Assembly (NCBI GenBank): GCA_902596925.1
Contig: CACJVT010000004.1
Location: 45,504 to 109,503, forward strand
DNA length: 64,000 nucleotides
From: an uncultured Pelagibacteraceae bacterium
GTDB lineage: Bacteria; Pseudomonadota; Alphaproteobacteria; Pelagibacterales; Pelagibacteraceae
Reading direction: 5' to 3'
Part shown: in pieces, positions 36,394 through 46,199 of the stretch
How the letters are laid out: every line of letters begins with the position of its first letter
Position numbering within the stretch: the stretch's first letter is position 1
Notes under the pieces: model-generated
Database searches by the model: none
Seen by the model: only the letters and a program-made list of their open reading frames with translations
What the model was told of the DNA's origin: nothing
Position numbers and translations under genes: made by a program

Positions 36394-38010
36394 CTAAAAT
36401 TTTTTTCTTAACTCAAATTTTTGAATTTTACCTGTTGAAGTCTTAGGTAATTCACAAAAAACAACTTGTTTCGGCACTTTAAAACCAGCAAGGGTTTCTT
36501 TACAAAAACTTATTAATTCTTTTTCTGTAACCGGTTTATCTTGGACCATCTCAATAAATGCACATGGAACTTCGCCCCATTTTTCATCTGGTTTTGCTAC
36601 TACTGCTGCAATAGAAACTGATGGATGCTTTGCTAAAGTGTTTTCTATTTCGATTGAAGAAATATTTTCCCCTCCAGAAATAATGATATCTTTGGATCTG
36701 TCTTGAATTTTAACATATCCATCTGGATGCATGACCGCCAAATCTCCAGAATGAAACCATCCACCACCCATAGCTTTATCTGTAGCATCTTTATCTTTGA
36801 AATAGCCCTTCATAACGACATTTCCTTTAATCATAATTTCACCAATCGTTTTTCCGTCTTTTGGCACTTCTTTCATTGACTCAGGGTCCATAACTGTAAT
36901 TCCCTCTGTATTAGGGTATCTTACTCCTTGCCTTGCCTTTATCTCATTCTGCTTTTCTTCATCAAATTCATTCCAAGAGTCGTTCCAAGCACATTGAGTA
37001 ACATGACCATAGGTTTCTGTTAATCCATAAACATGCATTACTTCAAATCCAAGTTCTTTCATTTTTTTAAATATAATGCTTGGTGGTGGTGCTCCAGCAG
37101 TCAATACATAAACTTTTTGTTTTAGCTTTTTTCTGTCAGACGCAGGAGCTCCTGTAATCATATTCAACACTATTGGCGCCCCTCCAAAATGAGTGACATC
37201 ATATTTATCAATTAATTCAAAAATTTTCTTAACATCAATATTTCTTAAGCAAATAGTTCTTCCATTTAACATGGGAACAGTCCACGGATAACCCCAACCA
37301 TTACAATGAAACATGGGCACAATAGTCAAAAAATTTAATCTGTTTGGCATATTCCATGCAACTGCACTTCCAGTTGACATCAAATATGATCCTCTGTGGT
37401 GGTAAACCACTCCCTTAGGATTTCCAGTAGTTCCTGAAGTATAACTAAGTGATAATGCTTGCCATTCATCTTCCGGCATTTCCCAATTATAATTTTCATC
37501 ACCAGTATTTAAAAAACTTTCATATTCTAATTCTCCAATTTTCTCACACTTAGATTGGTCTGCAAATTTATCGTTGATATCAATTATTATTATTTTTCTT
37601 TTTAAAGTATTTAGGGCCTTTTTTACCTCAACATGAAGTTGCCTATCAACAACTAAGACTTTTGCCTCACTATGTTCTAAAATATACGCAATTGTCTTAG
37701 CATCTAATCTTATATTAATAGTATTAAGAACTGCACCTGTCATCGGAACTGAATAGTGTCCTTCAAAAATTTCAGGGGTATTAAAAGCTAAAAATGAGAC
37801 AGTATCACCCTTGCTAACTCCAATTTTGTTAAGTGCGCTAGCAAATTTTACAGTTCGTTTATAAACTTGACTCCAAGTATATTTCCTATCTTCATAAATA
37901 ACTGCTTCATAATTGGGATAAATTTCATAAGCTCTTTTTAAAAAAGTCAAAGGTGTTAATGGAACATAATTTGCATTATTTTTATCAAGATTAGTTTCGT
38001 AATGGCTCAT
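36394..38010 (-). CDS. dmdB: Acyl-CoA synthetase, probable 3-methylmercaptopropionyl-CoA ligase
   Basis: AMP-binding motif 'SLSYTSGTTGNPKGVVYHHRGSYL', 'GWFHSGDLAVMHPDGYVKIQDRSKDIIISGGENISS'; located between dmdA and dmdC. Confidence 0.83.
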   Translation of the reverse strand: MSHYETNLDKNNANYVPLTPLTFLKRAYEIYPNYEAVIYEDRKYTWSQVYKRTVKFASALNKIGVSKGDTVSFLAFNTPEIFEGHYSVPMTGAVLNTINIRLDAKTIAYILEHSEAKVLVVDRQLHVEVKKALNTLKRKIIIIDINDKFADQSKCEKIGELEYESFLNTGDENYNWEMPEDEWQALSLSYTSGTTGNPKGVVYHHRGSYLMSTGSAVAWNMPNRLNFLTIVPMFHCNGWGYPWTVPMLNGRTICLRNIDVKKIFELIDKYDVTHFGGAPIVLNMITGAPASDRKKLKQKVYVLTAGAPPPSIIFKKMKELGFEVMHVYGLTETYGHVTQCAWNDSWNEFDEEKQNEIKARQGVRYPNTEGITVMDPESMKEVPKDGKTIGEIMIKGNVVMKGYFKDKDATDKAMGGGWFHSGDLAVMHPDGYVKIQDRSKDIIISGGENISSIEIENTLAKHPSVSIAAVVAKPDEKWGEVPCAFIEMVQDKPVTEKELISFCKETLAGFKVPKQVVFCELPKTSTGKIQKFELRKKF

Positions 38011-39774
38011 TTAATTGAACTTGAAATTCATTATATTTGAACTTCCAGAAATTGCAGACTTATAGTGGTGTTCGGCTCTAGGTAATACTTTGTCAAAATA
38101 AAATCTAGCAGTATCTATTTTATCATTATAAAAATTTTTATTTTCCTCATAATCTTTAAAACTTACCTCAAGAACCTTAATCCATGCATATGCAATAGAT
38201 ACATAACCTAGAGTTTTAAGATAGTCATTAGCCGCTGCGCTAACATCATCTTTTGCTGAGGTTGCTTTATCTATCATCCAATCACTAAATTTTTTAAGAG
38301 TGTCTAAATTCTTATTAAATTCTAATAAAAATGGTTTAATTTTTTCATTGTCAGTTTTACACTCTGACTTAACCTGATCTAAAAATTTATTTATTATATT
38401 ACCATTTTTATTTGATAATTTTCTGAAAACTAGATCCGAAGCTTGGACTGAATTTGTGCCTTCGTAGATAGGTGTAATTCTATTATCTCTATATAATTGT
38501 TCTATTCCTTGATCTTTAGTGTATCCATATCCACCATGAATTTGCATAGCATCACTTGTTATTTCCATTGCTAAATCTGTGAATAGAGATTTTACCACAG
38601 GAGTCATTAGGGAAACATAATCTGTGGCTTCCTGACGTGTTTTTTCATCTGGATGATTTAAACTTACTTCAGTTTGCTGTGATAGCCAAAAACATAAAGC
38701 TCTTTCACCTTCAATAATTGATTTCATATTAAGAAGGGTTCTTCTTATGTCAGCGTGTTCAATTATAAAATCTGCACCATTTTTTGAACTAGAATTATTT
38801 GATTTTCCTTGTTTTCTCTCTTTTGCATAAGTAAGTGAATTTTGATAGGCAATTTCTGAAATACCTAAACCTTGTATACCAACAACTATTCTTTCAAGGT
38901 TCATCATAGTGAACATTGCACTTAATCCTTTTTCTTTAGTACCTATCATGTATCCAGTAGCATTATCAAAATTTAATACACAAGTTGCTGATCCCTTTAT
39001 TCCCATCTTAGTCTCTATAGATCCTGTAGATATCCCATTTCTTGGTCCGATTGTTCCATCGTCTTTAACCACAAATTTTGGAACTAAAAATAAACTTATT
39101 CCTTTTGTGCCTGCTGGAGAGTCATCTGCTCTAGCCAAAACTAGATGAATAATATTCTCGGTTAAATCATGATCACCAGATGTAATAAATATTTTTTGAC
39201 CACTTATTTTATAAGTTCCGTCAGTTTGTTTCCTGGCTTTTGTTCTTAATAAACCCAAATCGGTACCACATACTGGTTCAGTTAAACACATAGTGCCGCT
39301 CCATTTTCCCTCAACTATTTTAGGTAAATATTTATTTTTTATATCGTCTGTAGCATGATGATTAATACAATTATATGCACCAATACTTAGTTCACTGTAT
39401 AATTTAAAAGACAGACTTGCTGAGGAAAGCATTTCATCAAAAAATGCACTTACAGTTTTTGGCATACCTTGACCCCCATATTTTGGATCACAAGATAGTG
39501 AAGTCCATCCGTCCTCAATATATTTTTTGTAAGCTTCTTTATAACCTGGTGGAGTTCTTACTACTCCATTTTCTAAAACTGCAGGATTTTCGTCACCAGC
39601 TTTAGCTAATGGTAAAATTAAATTTTGATTAATCTTCGCTGCCTCCTGCAAAATATCTTTTACTAAATCAGTTGTTACCTCTTTATATTTTTCTAACTCA
39701 TTATATTTTTGATTATTTCTAAGTTTCTCGAATAGAAACATCATATCATCAACAGGAGCGGTATAGCTTGGCAT
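38011..39774 (-). CDS. dmdC: Acyl-CoA dehydrogenase, probable 3-methylmercaptopropionyl-CoA dehydrogenase
   Basis: 587-aa ACAD with 'MCLTEPVCGTDLGLLRTKA', 'QIHGGYGYTKDQGIEQLYRDNRITPIYEGTNSVQ'; dmd cluster context. Confidence 0.83.
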   Translation of the reverse strand: MPSYTAPVDDMMFLFEKLRNNQKYNELEKYKEVTTDLVKDILQEAAKINQNLILPLAKAGDENPAVLENGVVRTPPGYKEAYKKYIEDGWTSLSCDPKYGGQGMPKTVSAFFDEMLSSASLSFKLYSELSIGAYNCINHHATDDIKNKYLPKIVEGKWSGTMCLTEPVCGTDLGLLRTKARKQTDGTYKISGQKIFITSGDHDLTENIIHLVLARADDSPAGTKGISLFLVPKFVVKDDGTIGPRNGISTGSIETKMGIKGSATCVLNFDNATGYMIGTKEKGLSAMFTMMNLERIVVGIQGLGISEIAYQNSLTYAKERKQGKSNNSSSKNGADFIIEHADIRRTLLNMKSIIEGERALCFWLSQQTEVSLNHPDEKTRQEATDYVSLMTPVVKSLFTDLAMEITSDAMQIHGGYGYTKDQGIEQLYRDNRITPIYEGTNSVQASDLVFRKLSNKNGNIINKFLDQVKSECKTDNEKIKPFLLEFNKNLDTLKKFSDWMIDKATSAKDDVSAAANDYLKTLGYVSIAYAWIKVLEVSFKDYEENKNFYNDKIDTARFYFDKVLPRAEHHYKSAISGSSNIMNFKFN

Positions 39775-39800
39775 AGTATGACTTTAAGATAATTAATTAA

Positions 39801-40907
39801 TTATTGCAATTTTGAAATGATCGCATCACCCATTTGAGAAGTAGAAACCTCTTTCATTTTATCAGACATTATATCTTTTGTTCTCAATCCATCATTAAGA
39901 GCCTCTTGTACAGCCTTTTCTAAGGCCTCTGCCTCTTTATCTAAATCTAAAGAATATCTTAGTGCCATAGCAAAACTCAAAATTGAGGCAATAGGGTTTG
40001 CAACTCCTTTTCCAGCAATGTCTGGAGCTGAACCATGAATAGGTTCATACATAGCTCTCATTTCGCCATCCTTATTTTTTGCACCTAATGATGCAGAAGG
40101 TAGTAATCCAAGAGAACCTGTTAACATAGAAGCCTCATCAGATAACATGTCACCAAATAAATTATCAGTTAAGATTACATCAAATTGTTTTGGGTTTCTT
40201 ACTAATTGCATCGCACAATTATCAGCTAACATATGACTTAACTCAACATCCTTATAATCTTTATCATGTAATGATTGCACTTCTTCTTTCCAAAGTTGGC
40301 CCGCTTCCATTACATTAGATTTTTCACAAGATATGACTCTATTTGATCTTTTTTTAGCTAAGTCAAAAGCAACCCTAGCTACTCTAATAATTTCACTACT
40401 AGTATAAGTATGAGTGTTTACTCCTTTTCTTTCTCCATTTTCTATTGGTTTAATTCCTCTTGGTTCACCAAAATATACTCCACCAGTTAATTCTCTAACT
40501 ATTAAAATATCTAAACCTGATACAATTTCTGGTTTTAAAGTTGAAGCATTTACTAATTGTTCAAAGCATATTGCTGGCCTTAAATTAGCAAAAAGTTTTA
40601 GTTCTTTTCTAAGTTTTAAAAGGGCTCTCTCAGGTTTTTTTGAAAATTCTACACCATCCCACTTTGGTCCACCAACTGCACCTAACATTATCACAGCGCT
40701 CTCTAATGCTTTATAAAAAACTTCATCAGTAAGAGGTGTTCCATGCTTATCAAATGAAATTCCTCCAACTAAATCCTCATCGATTTCAAAATCTAAAGAT
40801 TTTTTATCATTAAACCAATTGATTACTTTTTTAACCTCTGCAATAACTTCAGGACCAATTCCATCACCTGGTAGCAATAACACTCTTCTTTTTTTTACTT
40901 TAATCAT
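39801..40907 (-). CDS. leuB: 3-isopropylmalate dehydrogenase
   Basis: '[15 protein letters not shown]', '[28 protein letters not shown]', '[18 protein letters not shown]'. Confidence 0.97.
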   Translation of the reverse strand: MIKVKKRRVLLLPGDGIGPEVIAEVKKVINWFNDKKSLDFEIDEDLVGGISFDKHGTPLTDEVFYKALESAVIMLGAVGGPKWDGVEFSKKPERALLKLRKELKLFANLRPAICFEQLVNASTLKPEIVSGLDILIVRELTGGVYFGEPRGIKPIENGERKGVNTHTYTSSEIIRVARVAFDLAKKRSNRVISCEKSNVMEAGQLWKEEVQSLHDKDYKDVELSHMLADNCAMQLVRNPKQFDVILTDNLFGDMLSDEASMLTGSLGLLPSASLGAKNKDGEMRAMYEPIHGSAPDIAGKGVANPIASILSFAMALRYSLDLDKEAEALEKAVQEALNDGLRTKDIMSDKMKEVSTSQMGDAIISKLQ

Positions 40908-41505
40908 TAAACACCCAGGGCTTTTTGACTTTTAAATCTTTTTCAAAAATTTCTATTTTATCAGATTTTTTTAATGAAAGAGCTATATCGTCCAATCCTT
41001 CTAACAAACACTTCTTTTTAAACGAATCTACTTTAAATTTTAATTCATTATTTCCAAAAATAACTTTTTCTTCCTTAAGATCTATAAAAATTTCCTCTTT
41101 TCTTTTTGCATATTCTGATAGTTCTTTAATTTTATCATCATCTAAAATTATTGGTAAAATTCCATTTTTAAAACAGTTGTTATAAAAAATATCTGCAAAA
41201 CTTGAACTTATCACACACGTGATACCGAAATCTAATAATGCCCATGGAGCGTGTTCTCTTGAAGAACCACAACCAAAATTTTTTCCAGCAATTAAAATTT
41301 TTGAATTATTGTAAGGATCTTTATTTAAAACAAAATCATTTATTTCTTTACCTTGATCATCATATCTCATCTCAAAAAATAAATTTTTGCCCAGTCCAGT
41401 TCTTTTAATTGTTTTTAAAAATTGTTTTGGAATAATCATATCTGTATCAATATTAACTATTGGCAAATGCGCTGGTATACTCTTCAAAGTGTTAAATTTT
41501 TGCAT
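40900..41505 (-). CDS. leuD: 3-isopropylmalate dehydratase small subunit
   Basis: '[25 protein letters not shown]', '[20 protein letters not shown]'. Confidence 0.97.
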   Translation of the reverse strand: MQKFNTLKSIPAHLPIVNIDTDMIIPKQFLKTIKRTGLGKNLFFEMRYDDQGKEINDFVLNKDPYNNSKILIAGKNFGCGSSREHAPWALLDFGITCVISSSFADIFYNNCFKNGILPIILDDDKIKELSEYAKRKEEIFIDLKEEKVIFGNNELKFKVDSFKKKCLLEGLDDIALSLKKSDKIEIFEKDLKVKKPWVFND

Positions 41506-41506
41506 G

Positions 41507-42910
41507 TTAATTTTGATATTTCCTTACATCATCAAGGTTTCCAGATATTGCTGCTGCTGCTGCCATACCTGGGCTTACTAAATGGGTTCTTCCACCTCTA
41601 CCTTGCCTACCTTCAAAATTTCTGTTTGATGTAGAGGCACATCTCTCTTCTGGTTTTAATTTATCTGCATTCATAGCTAAACACATTGAACAACCTGGCT
41701 CTCTCCATTCAAATCCTGACTTTACAAAAATTTTATCTAATCCTTCTTGTTCCGCTTGTTCTTTAACTAGCCCTGATCCAGGAACAACCATTGCATGAAC
41801 ATGAGAGGCAATTTTTTTATCTTTTAAAATTTTTGCAGCCTCTCTTAAATCTTCAATTCTCCCATTAGTACAGCTCCCGATGAAAACTTTATCAATTTTA
41901 ATATCTTTGGCTGCCATATCTGGTTTCAAGCCCATATAGTTTAAGGCTCGTTCCAAAGAATTTTTTCTATCCTCATCTTTCTCATTTTTTGGATTTGGTA
42001 CTCTTTCATCTATCGTAATAACATCCTGAGGTGAAGTTCCCCAAGTTATCATTGGCGAAATTTCATTGGCAGTTAGGTTTACCTCTTTATCAAACTTGGC
42101 ACCTTCATCAGTATTTAAATTTTTCCAATTATCTAGTGCTTTATCCCAATCATCTCCCTTAGGAGACATTGGTCTACCTTCTAAGTATTTAAATATTTTT
42201 TCATCAGGAGCAATTAATCCTGCCCTTGCGCCACCTTCAATTGTCATATTACAAATTGTCATTCTATTCTCAACACTAAGCGATTTAATTAGATCACCTG
42301 CATATTCTATTACACATCCTGTTCCTCCAGCAGTTCCAATTTTTCCAATTATCTGGAGAATTACATCTTTTGATGTAACACCTAATGGAAGTGTGCCGTT
42401 GACATTTATTCTAAAATTCTTTGCTTTTTTTTGAACTAATGTTTGAGTTGCTAAAACATGTTCTACTTCTGAAGTTCCAATACCAAAAGCTAATGCACCA
42501 AATGCTCCATGTGTTGCTGTATGACTATCACCACAAACAATAACTGTACCAGGTTGAGTAAAGCCCTGTTCGGGCCCTGTGACATGAACAATTCCTTGTC
42601 TCTTATCGCTCATTCCAAAAAGTTTAATACCAAACTCTTTACAATTAGCCTCTAAAGTTTCAACTTGAATTTTAGACTCATGGTCTGAAATACCTTTTGA
42701 CCTATCTGTTGTTGGAACATTATGATCTGCGACAGCTAATGTCAATTTTGGGTGTCTTACTTTACGTTTAGAATTTCTTAATCCCTCAAAGGCTTGCGGA
42801 CTAGTGACTTCATGAACTAAATGTCTGTCAACAAACAATAAAGCTGTTCCATCTTCTTGCTGATGAACTAAATGTTCGTTCCAAATTTTATCGTAAAGAG
42901 TATTGGGCAT
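41507..42910 (-). CDS. leuC: 3-isopropylmalate dehydratase large subunit
   Basis: '[30 protein letters not shown]', '[15 protein letters not shown]', '[13 protein letters not shown]', '[30 protein letters not shown]'. Confidence 0.98.
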   Translation of the reverse strand: MPNTLYDKIWNEHLVHQQEDGTALLFVDRHLVHEVTSPQAFEGLRNSKRKVRHPKLTLAVADHNVPTTDRSKGISDHESKIQVETLEANCKEFGIKLFGMSDKRQGIVHVTGPEQGFTQPGTVIVCGDSHTATHGAFGALAFGIGTSEVEHVLATQTLVQKKAKNFRINVNGTLPLGVTSKDVILQIIGKIGTAGGTGCVIEYAGDLIKSLSVENRMTICNMTIEGGARAGLIAPDEKIFKYLEGRPMSPKGDDWDKALDNWKNLNTDEGAKFDKEVNLTANEISPMITWGTSPQDVITIDERVPNPKNEKDEDRKNSLERALNYMGLKPDMAAKDIKIDKVFIGSCTNGRIEDLREAAKILKDKKIASHVHAMVVPGSGLVKEQAEQEGLDKIFVKSGFEWREPGCSMCLAMNADKLKPEERCASTSNRNFEGRQGRGGRTHLVSPGMAAAAAISGNLDDVRKYQN

Positions 42911-42921
42911 TGAGAAAAAAA

Positions 42922-43497
42922 TTATTTTTTTTCCTGTAAATTTTCAAGTTTTTTTTCAGTTTTAGTTTCAGCTTTGGGTGCCTCTTTCTTCATCTCTGTT
43001 TTTGGGGCTTCTTCTTTTTTAGGCTCTACAGTTGGGGTAGCCTCTTTTGCAGATTCTGGTGCACTTTCTTTTTCAGCTGGCGCTAGATTTTCTTCAGTAA
43101 CAGTCTCAGGCTTAACGTCAATATCAATACCAATTTTTTTTCTTATTTTTTCAGCAATCCTCGCAGATTTTCCAGTTCTATCTCTTAAATAATAGAGTTT
43201 AGCTCTTCTTACTTTTCCTGAACGAATTACCTTGATTGAGTCAATAACAGTTCCATACAACGGGAAAGTTCTTTCAACACCTTCTCCAAAAGATATTTTT
43301 CTAACAGTAAAAGAGGAGTTTATGTCTCTACTTTTTTTAGCTATACAAACACCTTCGAAATATTGAATTCTCTCTTTTTTTCCCTCTGTAATTCTGACGC
43401 CAACTTTAACAACATCACCAGGAAAGAAATCAGGGATCTTTTTTTCTGAAAGAATTTTTTTAACGTTATTTTGGTTTATTTCCTCTATTGTTTTCAT
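42922..43497 (-). CDS. rplS: 50S ribosomal protein L19 with Lys/Glu/Ala/Pro-rich C-terminal tail
   Basis: '[33 protein letters not shown]', '[23 protein letters not shown]'; tail '[24 protein letters not shown]'. Start chosen at MKTIEEINQ. Confidence 0.93.
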   Translation of the reverse strand: MKTIEEINQNNVKKILSEKKIPDFFPGDVVKVGVRITEGKKERIQYFEGVCIAKKSRDINSSFTVRKISFGEGVERTFPLYGTVIDSIKVIRSGKVRRAKLYYLRDRTGKSARIAEKIRKKIGIDIDVKPETVTEENLAPAEKESAPESAKEATPTVEPKKEEAPKTEMKKEAPKAETKTEKKLENLQEKK

Positions 43498-43513
43498 TTT
43501 AATATTTAACAAA

Positions 43514-44200
43514 TTAATTTTTTTTATATTTATGCCACAAATCTGGTCTTCGGTCGCGTGTTATAGCCTCAGATTGAGATAAACGCCAGTCTTTAATTTT
43601 AGCGTGATCACCAGATAATAACACATCTGGAACTGATTTTTCCTCCCAAATCTGGGGTTTGGTATATTGTGGATACTCCAAAAGGCCATTTTCAAAAGTT
43701 TCTTCTGAAGCTGATTTATCATTCCCTAAGACACCAGGTAAAAGTCTCAATACACTATCAAGCACAACTAGCGCAGCAGTTTCTCCACCTGACAACACAT
43801 AGTCTCCCACACTAATCTCTTCAATATTTCTTGTAGATAATACTCTCTCATCAACACCTTCGAAATGACCGCAAATTAATGAGAAGGATTTTTCTGATGA
43901 TAGATCTTGTGCAAGTTTTTGATTAAATACTTTGCCTTTCGGTGAAAGATATAAAATCCTATCTCCTTTATTTATGTTTTGATCGATAGAATTTGCTAAA
44001 ACATCAGGTTTTAATAACATGCCTGTTCCACCACCGTAAGGAGTATCATCAACTGTTTTATGTTTGTCTGTAGCTGCATCTCTAATATTTATCACATTCA
44101 AACTCCACAATTTTTTAGACATTGCTTTTCCGTAAAGACCTTTTCCTAAAGGCCCAGGAAAAATATCTGGATAAAGTGTAAATACTTGAGCTTGCAACAT
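43514..44200 (-). CDS. trmD: tRNA (guanine-N1-)-methyltransferase
   Basis: '[21 protein letters not shown]', '[18 protein letters not shown]', '[31 protein letters not shown]'. Confidence 0.97.
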   Translation of the reverse strand: MLQAQVFTLYPDIFPGPLGKGLYGKAMSKKLWSLNVINIRDAATDKHKTVDDTPYGGGTGMLLKPDVLANSIDQNINKGDRILYLSPKGKVFNQKLAQDLSSEKSFSLICGHFEGVDERVLSTRNIEEISVGDYVLSGGETAALVVLDSVLRLLPGVLGNDKSASEETFENGLLEYPQYTKPQIWEEKSVPDVLLSGDHAKIKDWRLSQSEAITRDRRPDLWHKYKKN

Positions 44201-44214
44201 TAATATCCTTTACT

Positions 44215-44667
44215 TTATTTCTTCTCTTCTTTTTTAGCTTCTGCCTTTGGTGCTTCCTCTTTTTTAGCTTCTGCCTTTGGTGCTTCCTCTTTTTTAGCTT
44301 CTCCAGCTGGAGCAGCATCTGCCTTTGAAGACTCTTCCTTTTTAGTTTCTTCCGAACCTTCTTTTTTTCTATCTTTTTTTGGAATTGCTTTTTGTGGGTT
44401 ATTTCCATTAGCAGGCATAGGCATCAATTCATTCTCACCTAAAATTCTAGCTACTCTTGTTGTAGGTTGTGCACCTTGACCCAACCAATACTTTATTCTC
44501 TCAGCCTCTAATCCAATTCTTTCTTTTTTTTCTTTTGGTAACAATGGATTAAAAAAACCTACTTTCTCTATAAATCTTCCATCTCTAGCAAATCGACTGT
44601 CGGCTACAACAACCTTATAAACAGGCCTCTTTTTTGTGCCACCTCTAGATAATCTTAATTTTAACAT
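44215..44667 (-). CDS. rpsP: 30S ribosomal protein S16 with long repetitive [11 protein letters not shown]-terminal tail
   Basis: '[43 protein letters not shown]'; C-terminal low-complexity '[28 protein letters not shown]'. Confidence 0.96.
   Translation of the reverse strand: MLKLRLSRGGTKKRPVYKVVVADSRFARDGRFIEKVGFFNPLLPKEKKERIGLEAERIKYWLGQGAQPTTRVARILGENELMPMPANGNNPQKAIPKKDRKKEGSEETKKEESSKADAAPAGEAKKEEAPKAEAKKEEAPKAEAKKEEKK
44231..44304. repeat. 30-bp direct tandem repeat, about 2.4 copies, within the rpsP 3' end
   Basis: TTTTTAGCTTCTGCCTTTGGTGCTTCCTCT at 44231-44260 repeated identically at 44261-44290, followed by partial copy TTTTTAGCTTCT. Encodes a 10-aa unit. Confidence 0.9.
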
Positions 44668-44679
44668 TTACTCTCCTTT

Positions 44680-46038
44680 TTATTTTAATTGATTAAATAA
44701 TTCTGGAGGTATTCCTTTATCAGATATACCTTTCAGATTTCCTTTTGACATCTTCTTCATCATTTCAGACATCATTTTAAATTGTTTCAACAATTTATTG
44801 ATAGTGGCTGGATCAGTTCCTGAGCCATTAGCAATTCTTTTTTTTCTAGAACCATCAATTATTTTTGGGTTCTCTCTTTCTTTTTTAGTCATTGATAAAA
44901 TTATAGCCTCATTTTTTGTAATAACACTCTCATCAATACCCGCAGCATCCATTTGAGATTTAACCTTTGAAACTCCTGGCATGAAAGACATGATGCCTTC
45001 AATCCCTCCCATTTTTTTCATTTGTCTCAGTTGAGTTAAATAATCTTGCATAGAGAATTGTCCTTTTTTTAAATTTTCCTCTGTTTTTTTTATATTTTCT
45101 TCCCCAAGATCTTGGGCTGCTTTTTCAACAAGAGAAACAATATCTCCCATCCCAAGAATTCTATTTGCAATTCTATCTGGGTGAAAAACTTCAAAATTTT
45201 CGATCTTTTCCCCAATACCTAAAAATTTAATTGGAACCTGTGAAACAAATTTCATACTCACAGCAGCTCCGCCTCTTGCATCACCATCTGCCCTTGTTAA
45301 AATAATTCCTGATAAATTCACTGTATTATTAAATTCTTTTGCTACTGATGCAGCCACCTGTCCAGTGAGAGAGTCAGCAACTAAAAACGTCTCCGCAGGT
45401 TTAATGGTATTTTCAATTTGTTTAATTTCACTCATCATCTGCAAATCTATTTGTGTTCTACCAGCAGTATCGAATAAGATAATATCTGCACCATTCAAGT
45501 TTGCTGCACTAATTGCTCTTTGACAAATATCACCGGGTTGTTGACCTTCAATTATTGGAAGAGTTAATATATTATTTTGTTCACCTAAAGATTTTAACTG
45601 CTCTTGAGCGGCTGGTCTGTAAATATCTAAACTGACCATCATTACTTTCTTTTTTTTTGTATTCTCTAAATATCTCGCAAGTTTAGCAGTTGTTGTTGTT
45701 TTACCAGAACCTTGAAGCCCGACCAGCATCATTGGCACTGGTGGAACTGCATTTAAATTTACATCATTATTTTTTTCACCTAAAAGATTAACTAATTCAT
45801 CATAAACAATTTTTACCACCATATCGCCAGGTGATGTTGATCTAATAATTTCTTGACCTAATGCTTTTGGTTTAACCTTTTCAATAAAATCTTTAGCAAC
45901 TTCAAGAGACACATCAGCTTCTAATAAAGCTTGTCTTATTCCTCTCAATCCCTCATCAACCTGATTTTCATCAAGTGATGGGGCCTTTTTTAGAGAGGAA
46001 AAAACTTCCTCAAATTTATTTGTTAAATTTTCAAACAT
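44680..46038 (-). CDS. ffh: Signal recognition particle protein Ffh
   Basis: 'GLQGSGKTTTTAKLARYL', 'DTAGRTQIDLQMMSEI', 'TRADGDARGGAAVSM', M-domain Met-rich C-terminus. Start set at MFENLTNKF. Confidence 0.97.
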   Translation of the reverse strand: MFENLTNKFEEVFSSLKKAPSLDENQVDEGLRGIRQALLEADVSLEVAKDFIEKVKPKALGQEIIRSTSPGDMVVKIVYDELVNLLGEKNNDVNLNAVPPVPMMLVGLQGSGKTTTTAKLARYLENTKKKKVMMVSLDIYRPAAQEQLKSLGEQNNILTLPIIEGQQPGDICQRAISAANLNGADIILFDTAGRTQIDLQMMSEIKQIENTIKPAETFLVADSLTGQVAASVAKEFNNTVNLSGIILTRADGDARGGAAVSMKFVSQVPIKFLGIGEKIENFEVFHPDRIANRILGMGDIVSLVEKAAQDLGEENIKKTEENLKKGQFSMQDYLTQLRQMKKMGGIEGIMSFMPGVSKVKSQMDAAGIDESVITKNEAIILSMTKKERENPKIIDGSRKKRIANGSGTDPATINKLLKQFKMMSEMMKKMSKGNLKGISDKGIPPELFNQLK

Positions 46039-46059
46039 ATTTATTACACACAGCAGTAA

Positions 46060-46140
46060 TCGCACTAGTGGGCGAACCCTCGCTGACTAGTGTCGATCTC
46101 TTTGTTTCCAAAGACACCGCAAATTTAATGTTTTTGCGGA
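46060..46140 (-). promoter_or_regulatory. Structured ffh leader RNA: three consecutive hairpins
   Basis: Minus-strand order: CCGCAAA/TTTGCGG (46139-46117); CAAAGA/TCTTTG by plus-strand notation TCTTTG-TTTC-CAAAGA (46099-46114); CACTAGT-(cagcga)-GGG-TTCG-CCC-ACTAGTG (46092-46063). GC-rich island in AT-rich DNA, immediately upstream of ffh. Confidence 0.72.
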
Positions 46141-46153
46141 AACTGCCACAAAC

Positions 46154-46159
46154 TATAAT
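46154..46159 (+). promoter_or_regulatory. Candidate -10 box (TATAAT) for the dapF-ftsY transcript
   Basis: Exact TATAAT 41 bp before the dapF ATG; the -35 at 17-nt spacing is only TTTTTG, so this is weakly supported. Confidence 0.4.
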
Positions 46160-46199
46160 AGAGGTTCAAAAAGTCAATAAATAAGTTAAATAACTATAT

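Noticed and set aside
40414-40716. 100-aa antisense ORF inside leuB
   Set aside because: Shadow ORF of leuB; no support beyond an open frame.
42066-42434. 122-aa antisense ORF inside leuC
   Set aside because: Shadow ORF of leuC; no motif or regulatory support.
44115-44408. 97-aa Lys/Arg/Gln-rich ORF ([12 protein letters not shown]...[19 protein letters not shown])
   Set aside because: It is an alternate-frame translation of the rpsP repeat tail running into trmD; the apparent repeat protein is a by-product of the coding tandem repeat.
46060-46140. Could the structured ffh/dapF gap be 4.5S/SRP RNA or a tRNA?
   Set aside because: No SRP domain IV signature (GGAAGCAG-type), no tRNA cloverleaf or T-loop GGTTCGAATCC in context. 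The short 'GGTTCGCCC' is only a UUCG-type hairpin loop.
46152-46177. Minus-strand ffh promoter TTGACT...TATAGT
   Set aside because: The spacing is only 14 nt (11 nt for TATTAT), too short for a confident sigma70 promoter call, so it is not listed as a feature.
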